Source: JAPPLB01 sp965208945
GTDB lineage: Bacteria > Acidobacteriota > Terriglobia > Bryobacterales > UBA6623
Assembly: GCA_965208945.1 (NCBI GenBank)
Contig: OZ242366.1
Span: 3,162,001 to 3,226,000 of the forward strand
Direction: 5' to 3'
DNA length: 64,000 bases
The notes beneath the pieces are model-generated. The model worked only from the letters and a program-made list of their open reading frames with translations. It had not been told where the DNA came from and ran no database searches. The position numbers were made by a program, and so were the translations under genes. Positions 23,640 through 32,151 of this stretch are shown in pieces (position 1 is the first letter of the stretch; each line of letters starts with the position of its first letter).

Positions 23640-25253
23640 ATGATCGCGGCGCATAGTCCATGGACGAGATGCGTGTTGTGGGTGTTGCTGCTGCCACCGG
23701 CGGCTTCTCGGCTGCCGGCTATTACGGTTGATGTCGATAATCCATTCGGCGGCGTTCGTATCGCTGTAGGGTCGGATCCGCGCTTCCGGGTCCGAGTGAC
23801 GGGGACGACGCGCGAAATCACGCGCGACGACGTCAAGATCACGCGCACCGAGGAGCGCGTGGTCGTCAAGTGCGCGCCGCACGATTCCGAGCCGATCGAC
23901 CTCGACCTCTTTATCCCGATCGGCTTTTCCGTGGATGTCGTGACGACGGATGGAGCGATAGAAATCAACGGGCTGATTCGCGGGGCGCGCCTCGTCACGG
24001 AAACCGGCGATATCCGTTTGGCGGTGCCTTGGCGGGCGACACGCATCCGGATGGATTCGGAGCGGAAGCCCGCGGCGGTGCATCTTCCGCCACAGGCGAA
24101 TTTCACCCAAAACGATATCCAGGTGACTCCGGAGAGGACGATCTGGCGGCTCCGGGACCGCCTCACCGGCGGTCGGGTTACGTACGGACTCATTCGCGTG
24201 CGGGCGCAAGAGCCCGGTGAGCTGCGGCTGACCGATGAGCCCATACCGCAGGACTCGCCAGTCAAACTCCCCTGGCAGTCGGTCGAAGCGTTGGCGAAGG
24301 CGCTCGATCAAGAGAAACCGGGGAAACCGAAACCGCCGCCGAGGACTGACCCACAGGCAGCACCCGCACCCACGAAGCCTCATCCCGCCGCCGGTAATCC
24401 CGTATTCCGGTCTGACGTAAGGATGGTCAATCTCGTCGTCACGGCTACCGACGCGGCGGGTCGGCCGGTGACCGAGTTGGATCCGGGGGACTTCACCATC
24501 ATCGAGGAAGGCCGCGAGCAGGAGGTAAGTTTCGCGGGATCGGACGATGTGCCGTTCAATCTGGCGATCCTTCTTGATCTCAGCGGCAGCACGAAGCCGG
24601 ACCGCCTCGCGATGAGGGAAGCCGCCCGGCGATTCGTTTCACTGGCTCGTCCTCTCGACCGGGTAGCCCTGTACGCCCTCGCCGGCGATATCTTCCACGT
24701 GGTTTCTTCGCTGACCGACGATCGCGAAGCGCTGCTCGAAACCGTCGACAAGCTCCCGGACGTCGCGGGCGGCTCGCCCGTTTATGACGCCATCGCGTTG
24801 GCCTATGCAGAGGAACTGCACGAGCATCCCGGCCAGCGCAATGCCTTGATCGTGATCAGTGACGGCATCGACAACCAGGTGAGCAATCAGAGGACGGACA
24901 CGCCATCGACGATCCGGTTCAAACGGCTTGCCAAAGCGGCCGGCGAGATGCACGCGCTCATCTATCCCGTCTTTCTCCGTTCGGGCGAGCGCTTCGGGCG
25001 CGGTTGGTCACAGAAGGCGCGCAAACGCCTGGAGACGTTGGCGGCCGTGTCTCACGGCCGGATTTTCCCGGCGATTTCCATTCAGGATCTCGATCCCGTG
25101 CTCCCGTTGATCGAATCGGAGTTGCGGGGCGTCTACAGTGTTGCCTACTACCCGAGCAACCAGAATTTCGACGGCGAGTGGCGCGGTGTGGAGGTCAAGG
25201 CCGGGCGATCCGGCGTGACGATTCGTGCGCGGCCCGGCTATTACGCCCGCTGA
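23640..25253 (+). CDS. VWFA-related Acidobacterial domain protein
   Basis: This protein of about 537 aa starts at the ATG giving MIAAHSPWTRCVLWVLLLPP, a signal peptide; the frame from 23436 is longer but lies antisense over queC. An N-terminal beta-rich adhesin-like part (AITVDVDNPFGGVRIAVG ... EINGLIRGARLVTETGDIRLAVPW) is followed by a proline-rich linker. The acidobacterial VWA domain begins FRSDVRMVNLVVTATDAAGRPVTELDPGDFTIIEEGREQ. The MIDAS site reads ILLDLSGSTKPDR, with a later VISDGIDNQ. The closing SVAYYPSNQNFDGEWRGVEVKAGRSGVTIRARPGYYA is diagnostic. It is probably an exported protein-binding module; partners are unknown. Confidence 0.85.
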   Translation: MIAAHSPWTRCVLWVLLLPPAASRLPAITVDVDNPFGGVRIAVGSDPRFRVRVTGTTREITRDDVKITRTEERVVVKCAPHDSEPIDLDLFIPIGFSVDVVTTDGAIEINGLIRGARLVTETGDIRLAVPWRATRIRMDSERKPAAVHLPPQANFTQNDIQVTPERTIWRLRDRLTGGRVTYGLIRVRAQEPGELRLTDEPIPQDSPVKLPWQSVEALAKALDQEKPGKPKPPPRTDPQAAPAPTKPHPAAGNPVFRSDVRMVNLVVTATDAAGRPVTELDPGDFTIIEEGREQEVSFAGSDDVPFNLAILLDLSGSTKPDRLAMREAARRFVSLARPLDRVALYALAGDIFHVVSSLTDDREALLETVDKLPDVAGGSPVYDAIALAYAEELHEHPGQRNALIVISDGIDNQVSNQRTDTPSTIRFKRLAKAAGEMHALIYPVFLRSGERFGRGWSQKARKRLETLAAVSHGRIFPAISIQDLDPVLPLIESELRGVYSVAYYPSNQNFDGEWRGVEVKAGRSGVTIRARPGYYAR

Positions 25254-25284
25254 CCCGCGGAGCGCGATGAGCTAAAGTGGGCGC

Positions 25285-26466
25285 ATGCTGACTGCCTCGC
25301 CGCGTGGAATCGCGTTCTGTTTGGTCCTGACTTCGGTTTTCTGCATCATGACGATTCCCCTGGTCGCGCAACTTCAGGAAGGCCCGCCGGCTTCGGTGGG
25401 CATGTCGCAGCAACATCTCGACGCAGCCGCGTCGATCCTGGCGGAGCAGCTTGACTCAGGTCCCGTCACGGCCGCATCGATCGTCGTGGCTCGGCGGAAT
25501 CGGATCGTGCTCGCCCGCGGCTTCGGAAAGCTCAGCCACGATGCGGAGGCCCCTCCGGTGAAGCCGGACTCGATCTTCCTGTTGGCGTCGATCACGAAGC
25601 CGGTGACCGGCTGCGCATTGATGATCCTGGTGGACCGCGGGTTGGTGTCTCTCGACGATCCGGTTTCCCACTACATCCCTGAGTTTCAGGGCGGAGAACG
25701 CGCCAGGGTTACGGTGCGCAACCTGCTCTCGCACATTTCCGGATTGCCTGACATGTTGCCGCGGAATCGCGAGCTGCGGCGGGCGCATTCTCCGCTGAGC
25801 GGCTTCGTGCAGGGCGCGGCGAAGACGCCGTTGCTCTACTCTCCGGGCTCGAGCTTCCGGTACCAGAGCAAGGGCATCCTGCTGGCGGCGGAGATCGTCG
25901 AACGCGTCTCTGGCCAGCGACTCAGGGACTTTGAAAAGGAAGAGATGTTCGAGCCGCTCGGCATGCGTCACAGCGCTCTGGGAATGGGGGACTGGAAGCT
26001 CGAGGAAACCGTCTGGGTCGAGACGTCGCCCAACTCGAATCAGGCCGATCTGGATCGTTTCGGCCCCAACAGCCCTTATTGGCGGGATATGGGCCATCCC
26101 TGGGGCGGTATGCACAGCAGCGCGCTCGACTTGGCGATCCTTCTCCAGACCATGCTGAACGGCGGCAAGTACGGCGGCAAACGCGTTTTCAGCCGCGCCG
26201 CTGTCGATGCCATGACGAGCGACCAGAACGGTTCTCTGGAAGCCCCCTGGGGGCTCGGATGGGCGCTTCGGGATTCGCCCGTCTGGAACTTCTTCGGCGA
26301 GCTGGTTTCGGCGAAGACCTTCGGGCACACCGGCGCGACCGGCACCGTTGCGTGGGCCGACCCGGAGCGGGACCTGCTCTGCGTGATCCTGACGAACCGC
26401 ATGGTCGAGAACGGCCGCTTGCTGCGGCGCGTCTCCAATGCGGTGGCGGCGGCCGTCGAGAACTGA
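25285..26466 (+). CDS. Serine hydrolase, beta-lactamase/esterase family, exported
   Basis: This 393-aa protein has an N-terminal hydrophobic signal (IAFCLVLTSVFCIMTIPLVAQ). The class C beta-lactamase-like fold shows FLLASITKPVTGCALMILVDRG with the SxxK nucleophile motif (SITK, about residue 100), the RVTVRNLLSHISGLPDML block, and FRYQSKGILLAAEIVERVSG with Tyr of the YxN motif but Ser in place of Asn. The late motif is FGHTGATGT. Family members include esterases, D-aminopeptidases and penicillin-binding relatives. The gene starts 31 bp after the VWFA gene, likely in one transcript. Confidence 0.82.
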   Translation: MLTASPRGIAFCLVLTSVFCIMTIPLVAQLQEGPPASVGMSQQHLDAAASILAEQLDSGPVTAASIVVARRNRIVLARGFGKLSHDAEAPPVKPDSIFLLASITKPVTGCALMILVDRGLVSLDDPVSHYIPEFQGGERARVTVRNLLSHISGLPDMLPRNRELRRAHSPLSGFVQGAAKTPLLYSPGSSFRYQSKGILLAAEIVERVSGQRLRDFEKEEMFEPLGMRHSALGMGDWKLEETVWVETSPNSNQADLDRFGPNSPYWRDMGHPWGGMHSSALDLAILLQTMLNGGKYGGKRVFSRAAVDAMTSDQNGSLEAPWGLGWALRDSPVWNFFGELVSAKTFGHTGATGTVAWADPERDLLCVILTNRMVENGRLLRRVSNAVAAAVEN

Positions 26467-26555
26467 CCGGAAACATCCCCTGATCAAGCGGGGTTGACAT
26501 CGCTCCGGATGTTTCTCACTTGTATGATCCGCGCACGGGCGGAGGAAAAAACTGA

Positions 26556-26724
26556 CCTGTATGCTTCACCACGTGGCGAGGTGCAGTGCGTGAGAGGCCG
26601 TCAGGACGAGGCGCGCGCCGCTTGGCGCGCGCAACATGGCCTGCAAGGTTTTTCACGAGTCACGGAACACGAATCACGGCTTTTTTATCGCGTGCTTCGA
26701 CCGTCGGCTGGTGAGACATGCAGG
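26556..26724 (+). repeat. Dispersed palindromic repeat, copy R5 (heptamer-core variant)
   Basis: A 169-bp copy with the usual ends, slightly degenerate on the left (CCTGTATGCTTCACCAC), but with its central hairpin replaced by a segment carrying ACGAATC-like 7-bp units (about 26655-26690) between GGCC/GGTTTT and GGCTTTTTT. Both 4-bp flanks are CTGA (26552-26555 and 26725-26728). The right end lies 5 bp from the stop of the secreted protein gene on the other strand. Confidence 0.85.
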
Positions 26725-26729
26725 CTGAC

Positions 26730-28208
26730 TCACTGCATGCGAGGCAGGTAGCCGTTGGCGTTGCCCATGCTGTCAGTGATCTGCGCGTAGCCGTCGATGC
26801 CGCCAAAGTCGCACTTGACCATCAGCCTCCCGGTGTAGTCCTGCATGTGGCTGCTCACCAGGAAGATCCAGTGCTCGTTCCCGTCAATCATCGGCGAGGT
26901 CTTCGTTTCGGTGGACCCGGAATAGCTGGCCGTGCAGGAGCCCTGCGCGTCTTTCGTGTTCGAGACGACGATCCCGGTGTTGTAGCCGCTGGCGCTCGAG
27001 ACGAACGGGAAGGTCAGCTCCGTGACGCAATCTTCGATCATCAGCAGAGCGTCGGCTTCACTATCCCCGACGAAGCGGGGAATCATGCTGTCGCCCGACG
27101 GATAGAAGCTCACGTACACCATGGCTTCGGCGTTCATCACGACATCGCCGCCGGACCAACTGAAATAGACCGGCAGGTTGGCCCACCCCTCGGCATTGAG
27201 CGAGTCACTGACGGTCGTCAAAGCAGAACTTGGATCGTCAGACGGAAGCCCCCCGATCGTGTAGCGGACTTCGCCGGTGCCGGTCGTCGACAGCTCGACC
27301 ATGGCCTTGCCGCCCTCGGGCTTGCCGACGCCGTCACCCGGCTTTCCCTCGACCAGTATCAGCTTGGCTGCGGAGTCGTTAGCCGATAGGCTCACGATCT
27401 CGGGAACCATCACCGTGACGCCCTCGGGGATGTTCTTGAACGTCACCAGGAAGCTATCCATCGACATCAGGGCGTTCGTGATCGTGATCGTGGCGTTGGT
27501 GTCGACATCGGCGCATTCGTCGCCTTTGGCGGCCTTCACCGATACCACCAGGCCGTTCGTGACGCTCGCCACCACCATCGGACCGCTGCCGACGGTGGTC
27601 CCGTTGACCTTGACCTCCGCCGTGATCTGGCCGCCATCACCGACTGCCGAAGCGTCCGCCCGCACGCCCTCGATGATCAACTGAAAACCGTCTCTGCTTA
27701 CCGAAGGATCATCTGGGTTCCCCAACTGGAAGTCGTTCAATCCCTGAATTCCGTCGGTAGTCGTATCGGAGTCCACCTTCCACATCACCGTCCTCAAGTC
27801 GTCCGAGACGGCTCCGTCGACGAAATGGGTATCGGGGATAGCGCTGCCCACCGTCTGGTTCGCATTCAGAGCGTTGGCTGTCAGCTTTACGCTGCCGACA
27901 CGGTAGCCGAGCGCATCCACGTCCTCGATCATGTCGTCATCGGTACGGGCGTTGGTGACGTCGCTGTTCAACACGACAGTGATCTCGAGCTTGGTGGGAT
28001 CCGTGAGACCCAAGGTCAACGGATCGTCGGCGCCAGGAATTCTCCAGCCCCTGCAGCGTAGGGTGATGTCGCCCACCACCTCGGTGACGCCCTCGGCGCG
28101 GGCGTTCGTCGCACCCGCCTTTACGATGCATTCCTGGGCTTCAGCCGCGCCGTTGAACCCGAGCAGCAACAGCATCGCCCACCAACTGCTGTGTTCCAAG
28201 CACTTCAT
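26730..28208 (-). CDS. Secreted protein of unknown function
   Basis: This 492-aa protein starts at the ATG with GGGAG upstream (28206-28208). A signal peptide (MLLLLGFNGAAEAQ) is followed by ECIVKAGATNARAEGVTEVVGDITLRCRGWRI, a Cys-pair N-terminal motif that I associate with a family of acidobacterial secreted beta-proteins. The rest is rich in Thr, Val, Asp and Gly, with immunoglobulin-like stretches (VSVKAAKGDECADVDTNATITITNALMSMDSFLVTF) and few Lys/Arg. The C-terminal 120 residues (LTFPFVSSASGYNTGIVVSNTKDAQGSCTASYSG) look like a separate domain. No enzyme motif was found. A surface or matrix protein is likely; this is inference. Confidence 0.65.
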   Translation of the reverse strand: MKCLEHSSWWAMLLLLGFNGAAEAQECIVKAGATNARAEGVTEVVGDITLRCRGWRIPGADDPLTLGLTDPTKLEITVVLNSDVTNARTDDDMIEDVDALGYRVGSVKLTANALNANQTVGSAIPDTHFVDGAVSDDLRTVMWKVDSDTTTDGIQGLNDFQLGNPDDPSVSRDGFQLIIEGVRADASAVGDGGQITAEVKVNGTTVGSGPMVVASVTNGLVVSVKAAKGDECADVDTNATITITNALMSMDSFLVTFKNIPEGVTVMVPEIVSLSANDSAAKLILVEGKPGDGVGKPEGGKAMVELSTTGTGEVRYTIGGLPSDDPSSALTTVSDSLNAEGWANLPVYFSWSGGDVVMNAEAMVYVSFYPSGDSMIPRFVGDSEADALLMIEDCVTELTFPFVSSASGYNTGIVVSNTKDAQGSCTASYSGSTETKTSPMIDGNEHWIFLVSSHMQDYTGRLMVKCDFGGIDGYAQITDSMGNANGYLPRMQ

Positions 28209-28322
28209 GTTGTCTTTCTCCCGTGTCGTGTGTCCCCGAATAAGAGGTTGCATCGAATGATGCGTATGAATGGTGTTGCCTGATGCATCCTGCTCCTCCT
28301 CCTGTCCCTCCAATAGCGACCA

Positions 28323-28538
28323 CTAGTGTGCTGCTGGCATTGAAAGTTCGAAGCGCCTGACGACGAGGGTGTCGCCGGCGCGGAGGGAGTCGAAGAGGCG
28401 GTCGTACTGGGGACGCTTGCGGGCGTTGCCACCGACGTATTCGGTGTAGATTCGCTTGCAACGGGCGTACTTCAGTGCGTCGATCTGTAGCTCCGGATCC
28501 TGATCGAGGGTGGAGACTCGATCGTAACCAATTTTCAC
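28323..28538 (-). pseudogene. Serine recombinase (resolvase) N-terminal fragment
   Basis: The GTG-initiated 71-aa frame starts KIGYDRVSTLDQDPELQIDA, the start of the resolvase catalytic domain with the nucleophile Ser in RVST. It continues RKRPQYDRLFDSLRAGDTLVVRRFE and then diverges to SMPAAH and a stop. The rest of the catalytic domain and the DNA-binding part are missing. A related broken copy lies at 34888-35510. Confidence 0.75.
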
Positions 28539-29117
28539 AATACAGTTACCTTGCTACCGTTTTTAACGTCAAGTGTATCACTGGAGTGTTATTTAATGCG
28601 GAATAATAGTGTTCAAATCGTGAAAATTGGAGAGAGGGTGCGATATAGCGGAAAGGACCCTTTCCGATATAACTCAGAGAAGGGCGTCTTCCCGTACGGG
28701 CTGGATCGCCCTGCCTGCGAGTAATTCGGGCGTAGGAGTAGTCCATTCCCTACTACCGGTAGGGATCACTGACCTGCATGTCTCACCACGTGGCGAGGCG
28801 AAGTGCGTGAGAGGGCCGTCAGGACGAGGCGCAAGCCGGGCGGAGGAAAAAGGCGCGAGCCGCTTGGCGCGCGCAGGCGTACTTGACAGTGCGTTGAGCA
28901 CGGCAAGCAAGCGCAACGAAGTCCTGGCGGTCGTGTCGTGTGCTTCGACCGTCGGGTGGTGAGAAATGCAGGCTAGTACCGAAATACCGATACAAGTACT
29001 ACGTCAACACCTTGGTTCCTCGCATTCCCTCGTCAGATCTATGGCGGTGTGACGCATAACCAAACCTTGGCCGGCGAAGAAAACTGACCGGCATCGGATA
29101 TACTGAGCTTCGAACCG
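28539..29117. other. Gene-free stretch containing repeat R6
   Basis: Apart from repeat R6 (28773-28972) no gene was supported in these 579 bp. The first 100 bp are AT-rich (28540-28640), resembling the composition of the resolvase relic, and may be part of the same decayed element. Confidence 0.4.
28773..28972 (+). repeat. Dispersed palindromic repeat, copy R6 (long variant)
   Basis: A 200-bp copy. It contains the extra CAAGCCGGGCGGAGGAAAAA-type segment also seen in R10 and R13, which duplicates the GGCGC(A/G)AGCC core. Left terminus CCTGCATGTCTCACCAC, right GTGGTGAGAAATGCAGG. Flanks are CTGA and CTAG. Confidence 0.9.
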
Positions 29118-29333
29118 ATGAGATTTCTGCGCCGACTTGTAGTTCGCGCCGCTCAGGAACTGGCGGCCAATCCGGAAGCTCGCGCCAAGGCTTCGCAGGT
29201 GTTGGAGGAGAACATCAAGCCGCGAGCCAGGAAGGCCTGGCAACAGGCCCAGCCCGAAATCGAGAATGCCAAGCAGGGAGTCAAGAGCTACGCGAAGAAG
29301 CTTCGCGACGAGTACCGCAAGGGCCGCGGCTGA
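29118..29333 (+). CDS. Small helical protein of unknown function
   Basis: This 71-aa basic protein, FLRRLVVRAAQELAANPEAR to the C-terminal KSYAKKLRDEYRKGRG, is predicted all-helical with Ala, Lys and Arg throughout and no transmembrane segment. Amphipathic spacing suggests a membrane-surface or nucleic-acid-associated protein. The frame is clean and ends 15 bp before the convergent SAM hydrolase gene. The ribosome-binding site is weak. No family was recognised. Confidence 0.5.
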   Translation: MRFLRRLVVRAAQELAANPEARAKASQVLEENIKPRARKAWQQAQPEIENAKQGVKSYAKKLRDEYRKGRG

Positions 29334-29347
29334 TCCCTGAACCGCGA

Positions 29348-30160
29348 TCAACGCAGCGGGCGAGAACGCCCGTCCTTCCGAAACTCCAGCTCCACGGCAT
29401 CTCCGATCGCTACGCCGCCCCTCTCAGCGGCCGATTCCTGATTGATCGAGACCTCCAGGTAGCCGCTGCTTCCGGTGATCACGAACACGGCGCCGGGCGG
29501 GGCTTGGGCATACGCTTTCGCGGTCTTTGAGACCTCGATCCCGCCCGTCGCGAGGCGGAAATCCGAGGCGGATTCCCCGAGCAACTCCGCCGGAAAGCTC
29601 GTGACGATGTTCCCGAAGCGGTCGATGTTCAGGACCTTCCCGCGCCAACGGCCCGGCTGCGCCAAGGCGGGAGTTGTGGGATCGAGCTGCACGTACTCGT
29701 CGACCAGCGATCCGAATGCAGCGGGCGGCGTCCCCTTCGCCAGCCACGCCGCGACCGGCGCGAAAAGGTCCCGTCCGTGGAACGTGTTGCTGGTGGGCTT
29801 CAAAGCCCACCGTTCTGCATCGATTTCCCGCACCAGGTGCTCTGTCTGTTCGTAGACTTGCGACAGTACGCCGTTATCCGGCGCAACGAAATGCTGCCCG
29901 GCGGCTTCGACGAGGATCGGCCGCCGGCTCGTTCCCACGCCGGGGTCCACGACGACGACGTGAACGGTCTCCGCAGGGAAAAAGGGATGCGCCTGCGCGA
30001 TCACGAACGCTGCTTTCAGCAGACCGTACGGACCCACGTCGTGCGTCAGATCGATGATGCGGGCGGGCGGGTGGATGCCTGCGATCACACCCTTCATCAC
30101 GCCCACGTAGTGGTCTTCATGTCCGAAGTCCGTGGTCAGAGTGACGATTTCAGAACCCAC
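29348..30160 (-). CDS. DUF62 S-adenosyl-L-methionine hydrolase (adenosine-forming)
   Basis: This 270-aa protein matches the DUF62 fold. The N-terminal IVTLTTDFGHEDHYVGVMKGVI carries the conserved Asp of TDFG-x2-D-x-YVG, followed by IIDLTHDVGPYGLLKAAFVIAQAHPFFP and VHVVVVDPGVGTSRRPI. APDNGVLSQVY and TFHGRDLFAPVAAWLAKG follow, and the C-terminal beta domain includes LNIDRFGNIVTSFP. These enzymes hydrolyse SAM to adenosine and methionine; related members are fluorinases or chlorinases, but the DUF62 pattern here suggests the hydrolase. The start is GTG. It is divergent from the cysteine desulfurase gene, 29 bp apart, so promoters overlap coding ends. Confidence 0.85.
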   Translation of the reverse strand: MGSEIVTLTTDFGHEDHYVGVMKGVIAGIHPPARIIDLTHDVGPYGLLKAAFVIAQAHPFFPAETVHVVVVDPGVGTSRRPILVEAAGQHFVAPDNGVLSQVYEQTEHLVREIDAERWALKPTSNTFHGRDLFAPVAAWLAKGTPPAAFGSLVDEYVQLDPTTPALAQPGRWRGKVLNIDRFGNIVTSFPAELLGESASDFRLATGGIEVSKTAKAYAQAPPGAVFVITGSSGYLEVSINQESAAERGGVAIGDAVELEFRKDGRSRPLR

Positions 30161-30168
30161 GATATAAT
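30141..30168 (+). promoter_or_regulatory. Candidate sigma-70-type promoter for the cysteine desulfurase gene
   Basis: A perfect -10 box TATAAT (30163-30168) lies 16 bp after GTGACG (30141-30146), a 4/6 match to TTGACA. The start codon of the desulfurase is 22 bp downstream. The -35 element sits inside the first codons of the divergent SAM hydrolase gene. Confidence 0.45.
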
Positions 30169-30189
30169 CAATATTCGCACCGTAACTCC

Positions 30190-31350
30190 GTGAAACGCCA
30201 CTACTTCGACTACAACTCGACGACGCCGGTGGCCCCCGAGGTGCTGCGGGCCATGCTCCCCTACCTGGATCAGAGCTATGGCAACGCGTCGAGTATTCAC
30301 ACCTTCGGGCAGCAGGCCCGCTCGGGTGTCGAGCGCGCCCGGCGGCAGGTAGCGGCGCTGCTGAACGCCAAGCCCGCCGAGATCGTCTTCACGAGCGGCG
30401 GCACGGAAGCGGACAATCTGGCGATTCTCGGCGCCGTATACGGGTCCGGCAAGCCGGCCAAGCACGTCATCACCAGCACCATCGAGCATCCGGCGGTCCT
30501 CAACACCTGCCGCCGCCTTGAAAGCCGGGGTGTCGCTGTCACCTGGCTCTCCGGCGGTTCGCACGGAGTCGTTTCCGTCGAGGACGTGCGCAAGGCGCTG
30601 CGCCCTGAAACCGTGCTGATCAGCATCATGCACGCCAACAATGAGCTGGGCACGGTTCAACCCATTGCCGGTATCGCGCGGCTGGCCCGCGGCTCCGGGA
30701 TTCCGTTCCACACCGACGGTGTCCAGAGCGCCGGCAAGATCGCGACCGACGTGCAGCAACTCGGTGTTGACTTGTTCGCTCTGAGCGGACACAAGATCTA
30801 CGGCCCGCAGGGTGTCGGCGCACTGTACGTCCGGAAAGGCACGGTCCTCGAGCCGGTCCTGTTCGGCGGCAGCCACGAGCGCGGGCGCCGTCCGGGAACA
30901 GAGAACGTTCCCGGAATCGTCGGACTCGGCGAAGCCGCGGCCCTGGCCCATCGCGATCTGGATTCGGAAGGCCGGCGACTGTCCGCGCTGCGCGACCGCC
31001 TGCAGGAGAGTGTTCTGGCCCGCATCGAAAGCGCCGTCGTCAACGGTGATGGGGTGGAGCGAACGCCGAACACGACCAACATTCGCTTCGATCACATCGA
31101 AGGCGAAGCGATGGTCATCGCGCTCGACCTCAAGGGCGTGGCGGTCTCGAGCGGCGCGGCGTGTTCCAGCGGCGCCGTGAAACCGTCCCACGTCCTCACG
31201 GCCATCGGACTGTCGACCCAGCAGGCCAAGTCCAGCATCCGCTTCTCGCTCGGCAAGAAGACGACGGATGAGGACGTCGACGCCTTGCTGGAGGCTATCC
31301 CCTCGGTCGTAGCCCACCTGCGCAAGCTATCCCCGGCCTATGCCGGTTAG
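30190..31350 (+). CDS. Cysteine desulfurase (NifS/IscS family)
   Basis: This 386-aa pyridoxal-phosphate enzyme starts at GTG. Family features in order: YFDYNSTTPVAPEVLRAMLPYL, NASSIHTFGQQARSGVERAR, the PLP-ring site IVFTSGGTEADNLAILGA, VLISIMHANNELGTVQPI, and the lysine-bearing VDLFALSGHKIYGPQGVGALYVRKG. The active Cys loop is VAVSSGAACSSGAVKPSHVL. It moves sulfur from cysteine to iron-sulfur assembly and tRNA thiolation. mnmA, which uses such sulfur for s2U34, lies 5 kb downstream. IscU/IscA genes are absent here. The TAG stop abuts repeat R7 directly. Confidence 0.92.
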   Translation: MKRHYFDYNSTTPVAPEVLRAMLPYLDQSYGNASSIHTFGQQARSGVERARRQVAALLNAKPAEIVFTSGGTEADNLAILGAVYGSGKPAKHVITSTIEHPAVLNTCRRLESRGVAVTWLSGGSHGVVSVEDVRKALRPETVLISIMHANNELGTVQPIAGIARLARGSGIPFHTDGVQSAGKIATDVQQLGVDLFALSGHKIYGPQGVGALYVRKGTVLEPVLFGGSHERGRRPGTENVPGIVGLGEAAALAHRDLDSEGRRLSALRDRLQESVLARIESAVVNGDGVERTPNTTNIRFDHIEGEAMVIALDLKGVAVSSGAACSSGAVKPSHVLTAIGLSTQQAKSSIRFSLGKKTTDEDVDALLEAIPSVVAHLRKLSPAYAG

Positions 31351-31528
31351 CCTGCATTTCTCATCACGAGGCGAGCTGAAGTGCGTGAGAGAGCCGTCTG
31401 TACGAGGCGCGCGCAGCTTGGCGCGCGCAACATGGCCTTTAAAGGTTTTTTACGAATCACGAGACACGAATCACGAATCACGGCCTTTTTATCGCGTGCT
31501 TCGACCTGCGGGTGGTGAGACATGCAGG
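31351..31528 (+). repeat. Dispersed palindromic repeat, copy R7 (heptamer-core variant)
   Basis: A 178-bp copy that begins at the base after the cysteine desulfurase stop. Like R5 its centre carries tandem 7-bp ACGAATC/ACGAGAC units (about 31451-31483) bounded by GGTTTTTT and GGCCTTTTT in place of the standard hairpin. Flanks are TTAG and CTTA. Confidence 0.85.
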
Positions 31529-31581
31529 CTTAGATCGAACTGAAACCTTGCAGCGCTCTTGTGCGCCTCCCATAAGAAAGA

Positions 31582-32151
31582 ATGGCCCGGTTCCTCCAGG
31601 ATATCGCCGCGGTGCTCGATCCCCTCAAGAGGGAAGACCCGTCCGCGCGGGAGGCCATCCAAAACATCGAGCCCATCGAACCGGCGCTGATTCCCGAACC
31701 GTACCGCTCGCTGCTCGTCCATGACAGCGACATGACACCTACGCTGAGCGACTATTGGGAGTTGCCGATCGCGCTTCGACCGCTCATCGTGTTCCGCGAG
31801 GGGGGCCTGCTGCACCGCCAGGTCGTGCTCACCGCGGGCCCCGGCCGGATTCCCGTCGAGGCCGGGGCCATCAGGATTCACCTGGACCGGTTTCCGCCGG
31901 AAGCGCTGCCCGTGATTCTCCGGGGCAGGCAGCCTCTCGGCGCCGTGCTCTCGGAGTACCGGATTCCCCACGTCTCTGATCCGCAAGGGTTCTTCCGGCT
32001 CCCTGCGAACCGATTCTTGAAAGAGGCGTTCCAGGACCCGCGCGACCAAACCCTCTACGGTCGCTGCAACCGCTTGTCCGACGACGCTGGAAAGACCCTC
32101 GCCGAGGTGGTCGAGATCCTTCCGGCGACCGTGAGAAGCAGCGTCAGCTGA
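31582..32151 (+). CDS. Chorismate lyase (UbiC)-like protein
   Basis: This 189-aa protein has the UbiC fold pattern: SLLVHDSDMTPTLSDYW (about 55-71), GLLHRQVVLTAGPGRIPVEAGAIRIHLDRFP with the RQV strand that holds a substrate arginine, QPLGAVLSEYRIPHV, and LYGRCNRLSDDAGKTLAEVVEILP with the terminal Glu. UbiC cleaves chorismate to 4-hydroxybenzoate and pyruvate. Similarity is by motif order only; some relatives serve other pathways, and no ubi or menaquinone gene is adjacent. It converges on the beta-propeller gene with an 8-bp overlap of the two 3' ends. Confidence 0.65.
   Translation: MARFLQDIAAVLDPLKREDPSAREAIQNIEPIEPALIPEPYRSLLVHDSDMTPTLSDYWELPIALRPLIVFREGGLLHRQVVLTAGPGRIPVEAGAIRIHLDRFPPEALPVILRGRQPLGAVLSEYRIPHVSDPQGFFRLPANRFLKEAFQDPRDQTLYGRCNRLSDDAGKTLAEVVEILPATVRSSVS

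Noticed and set aside
22839..24383. 514-codon minus frame that extends queC upstream
   Set aside because: The extension is antisense to the VWFA gene and is Arg/Pro-rich shadow sequence; QueC starts near 23546.
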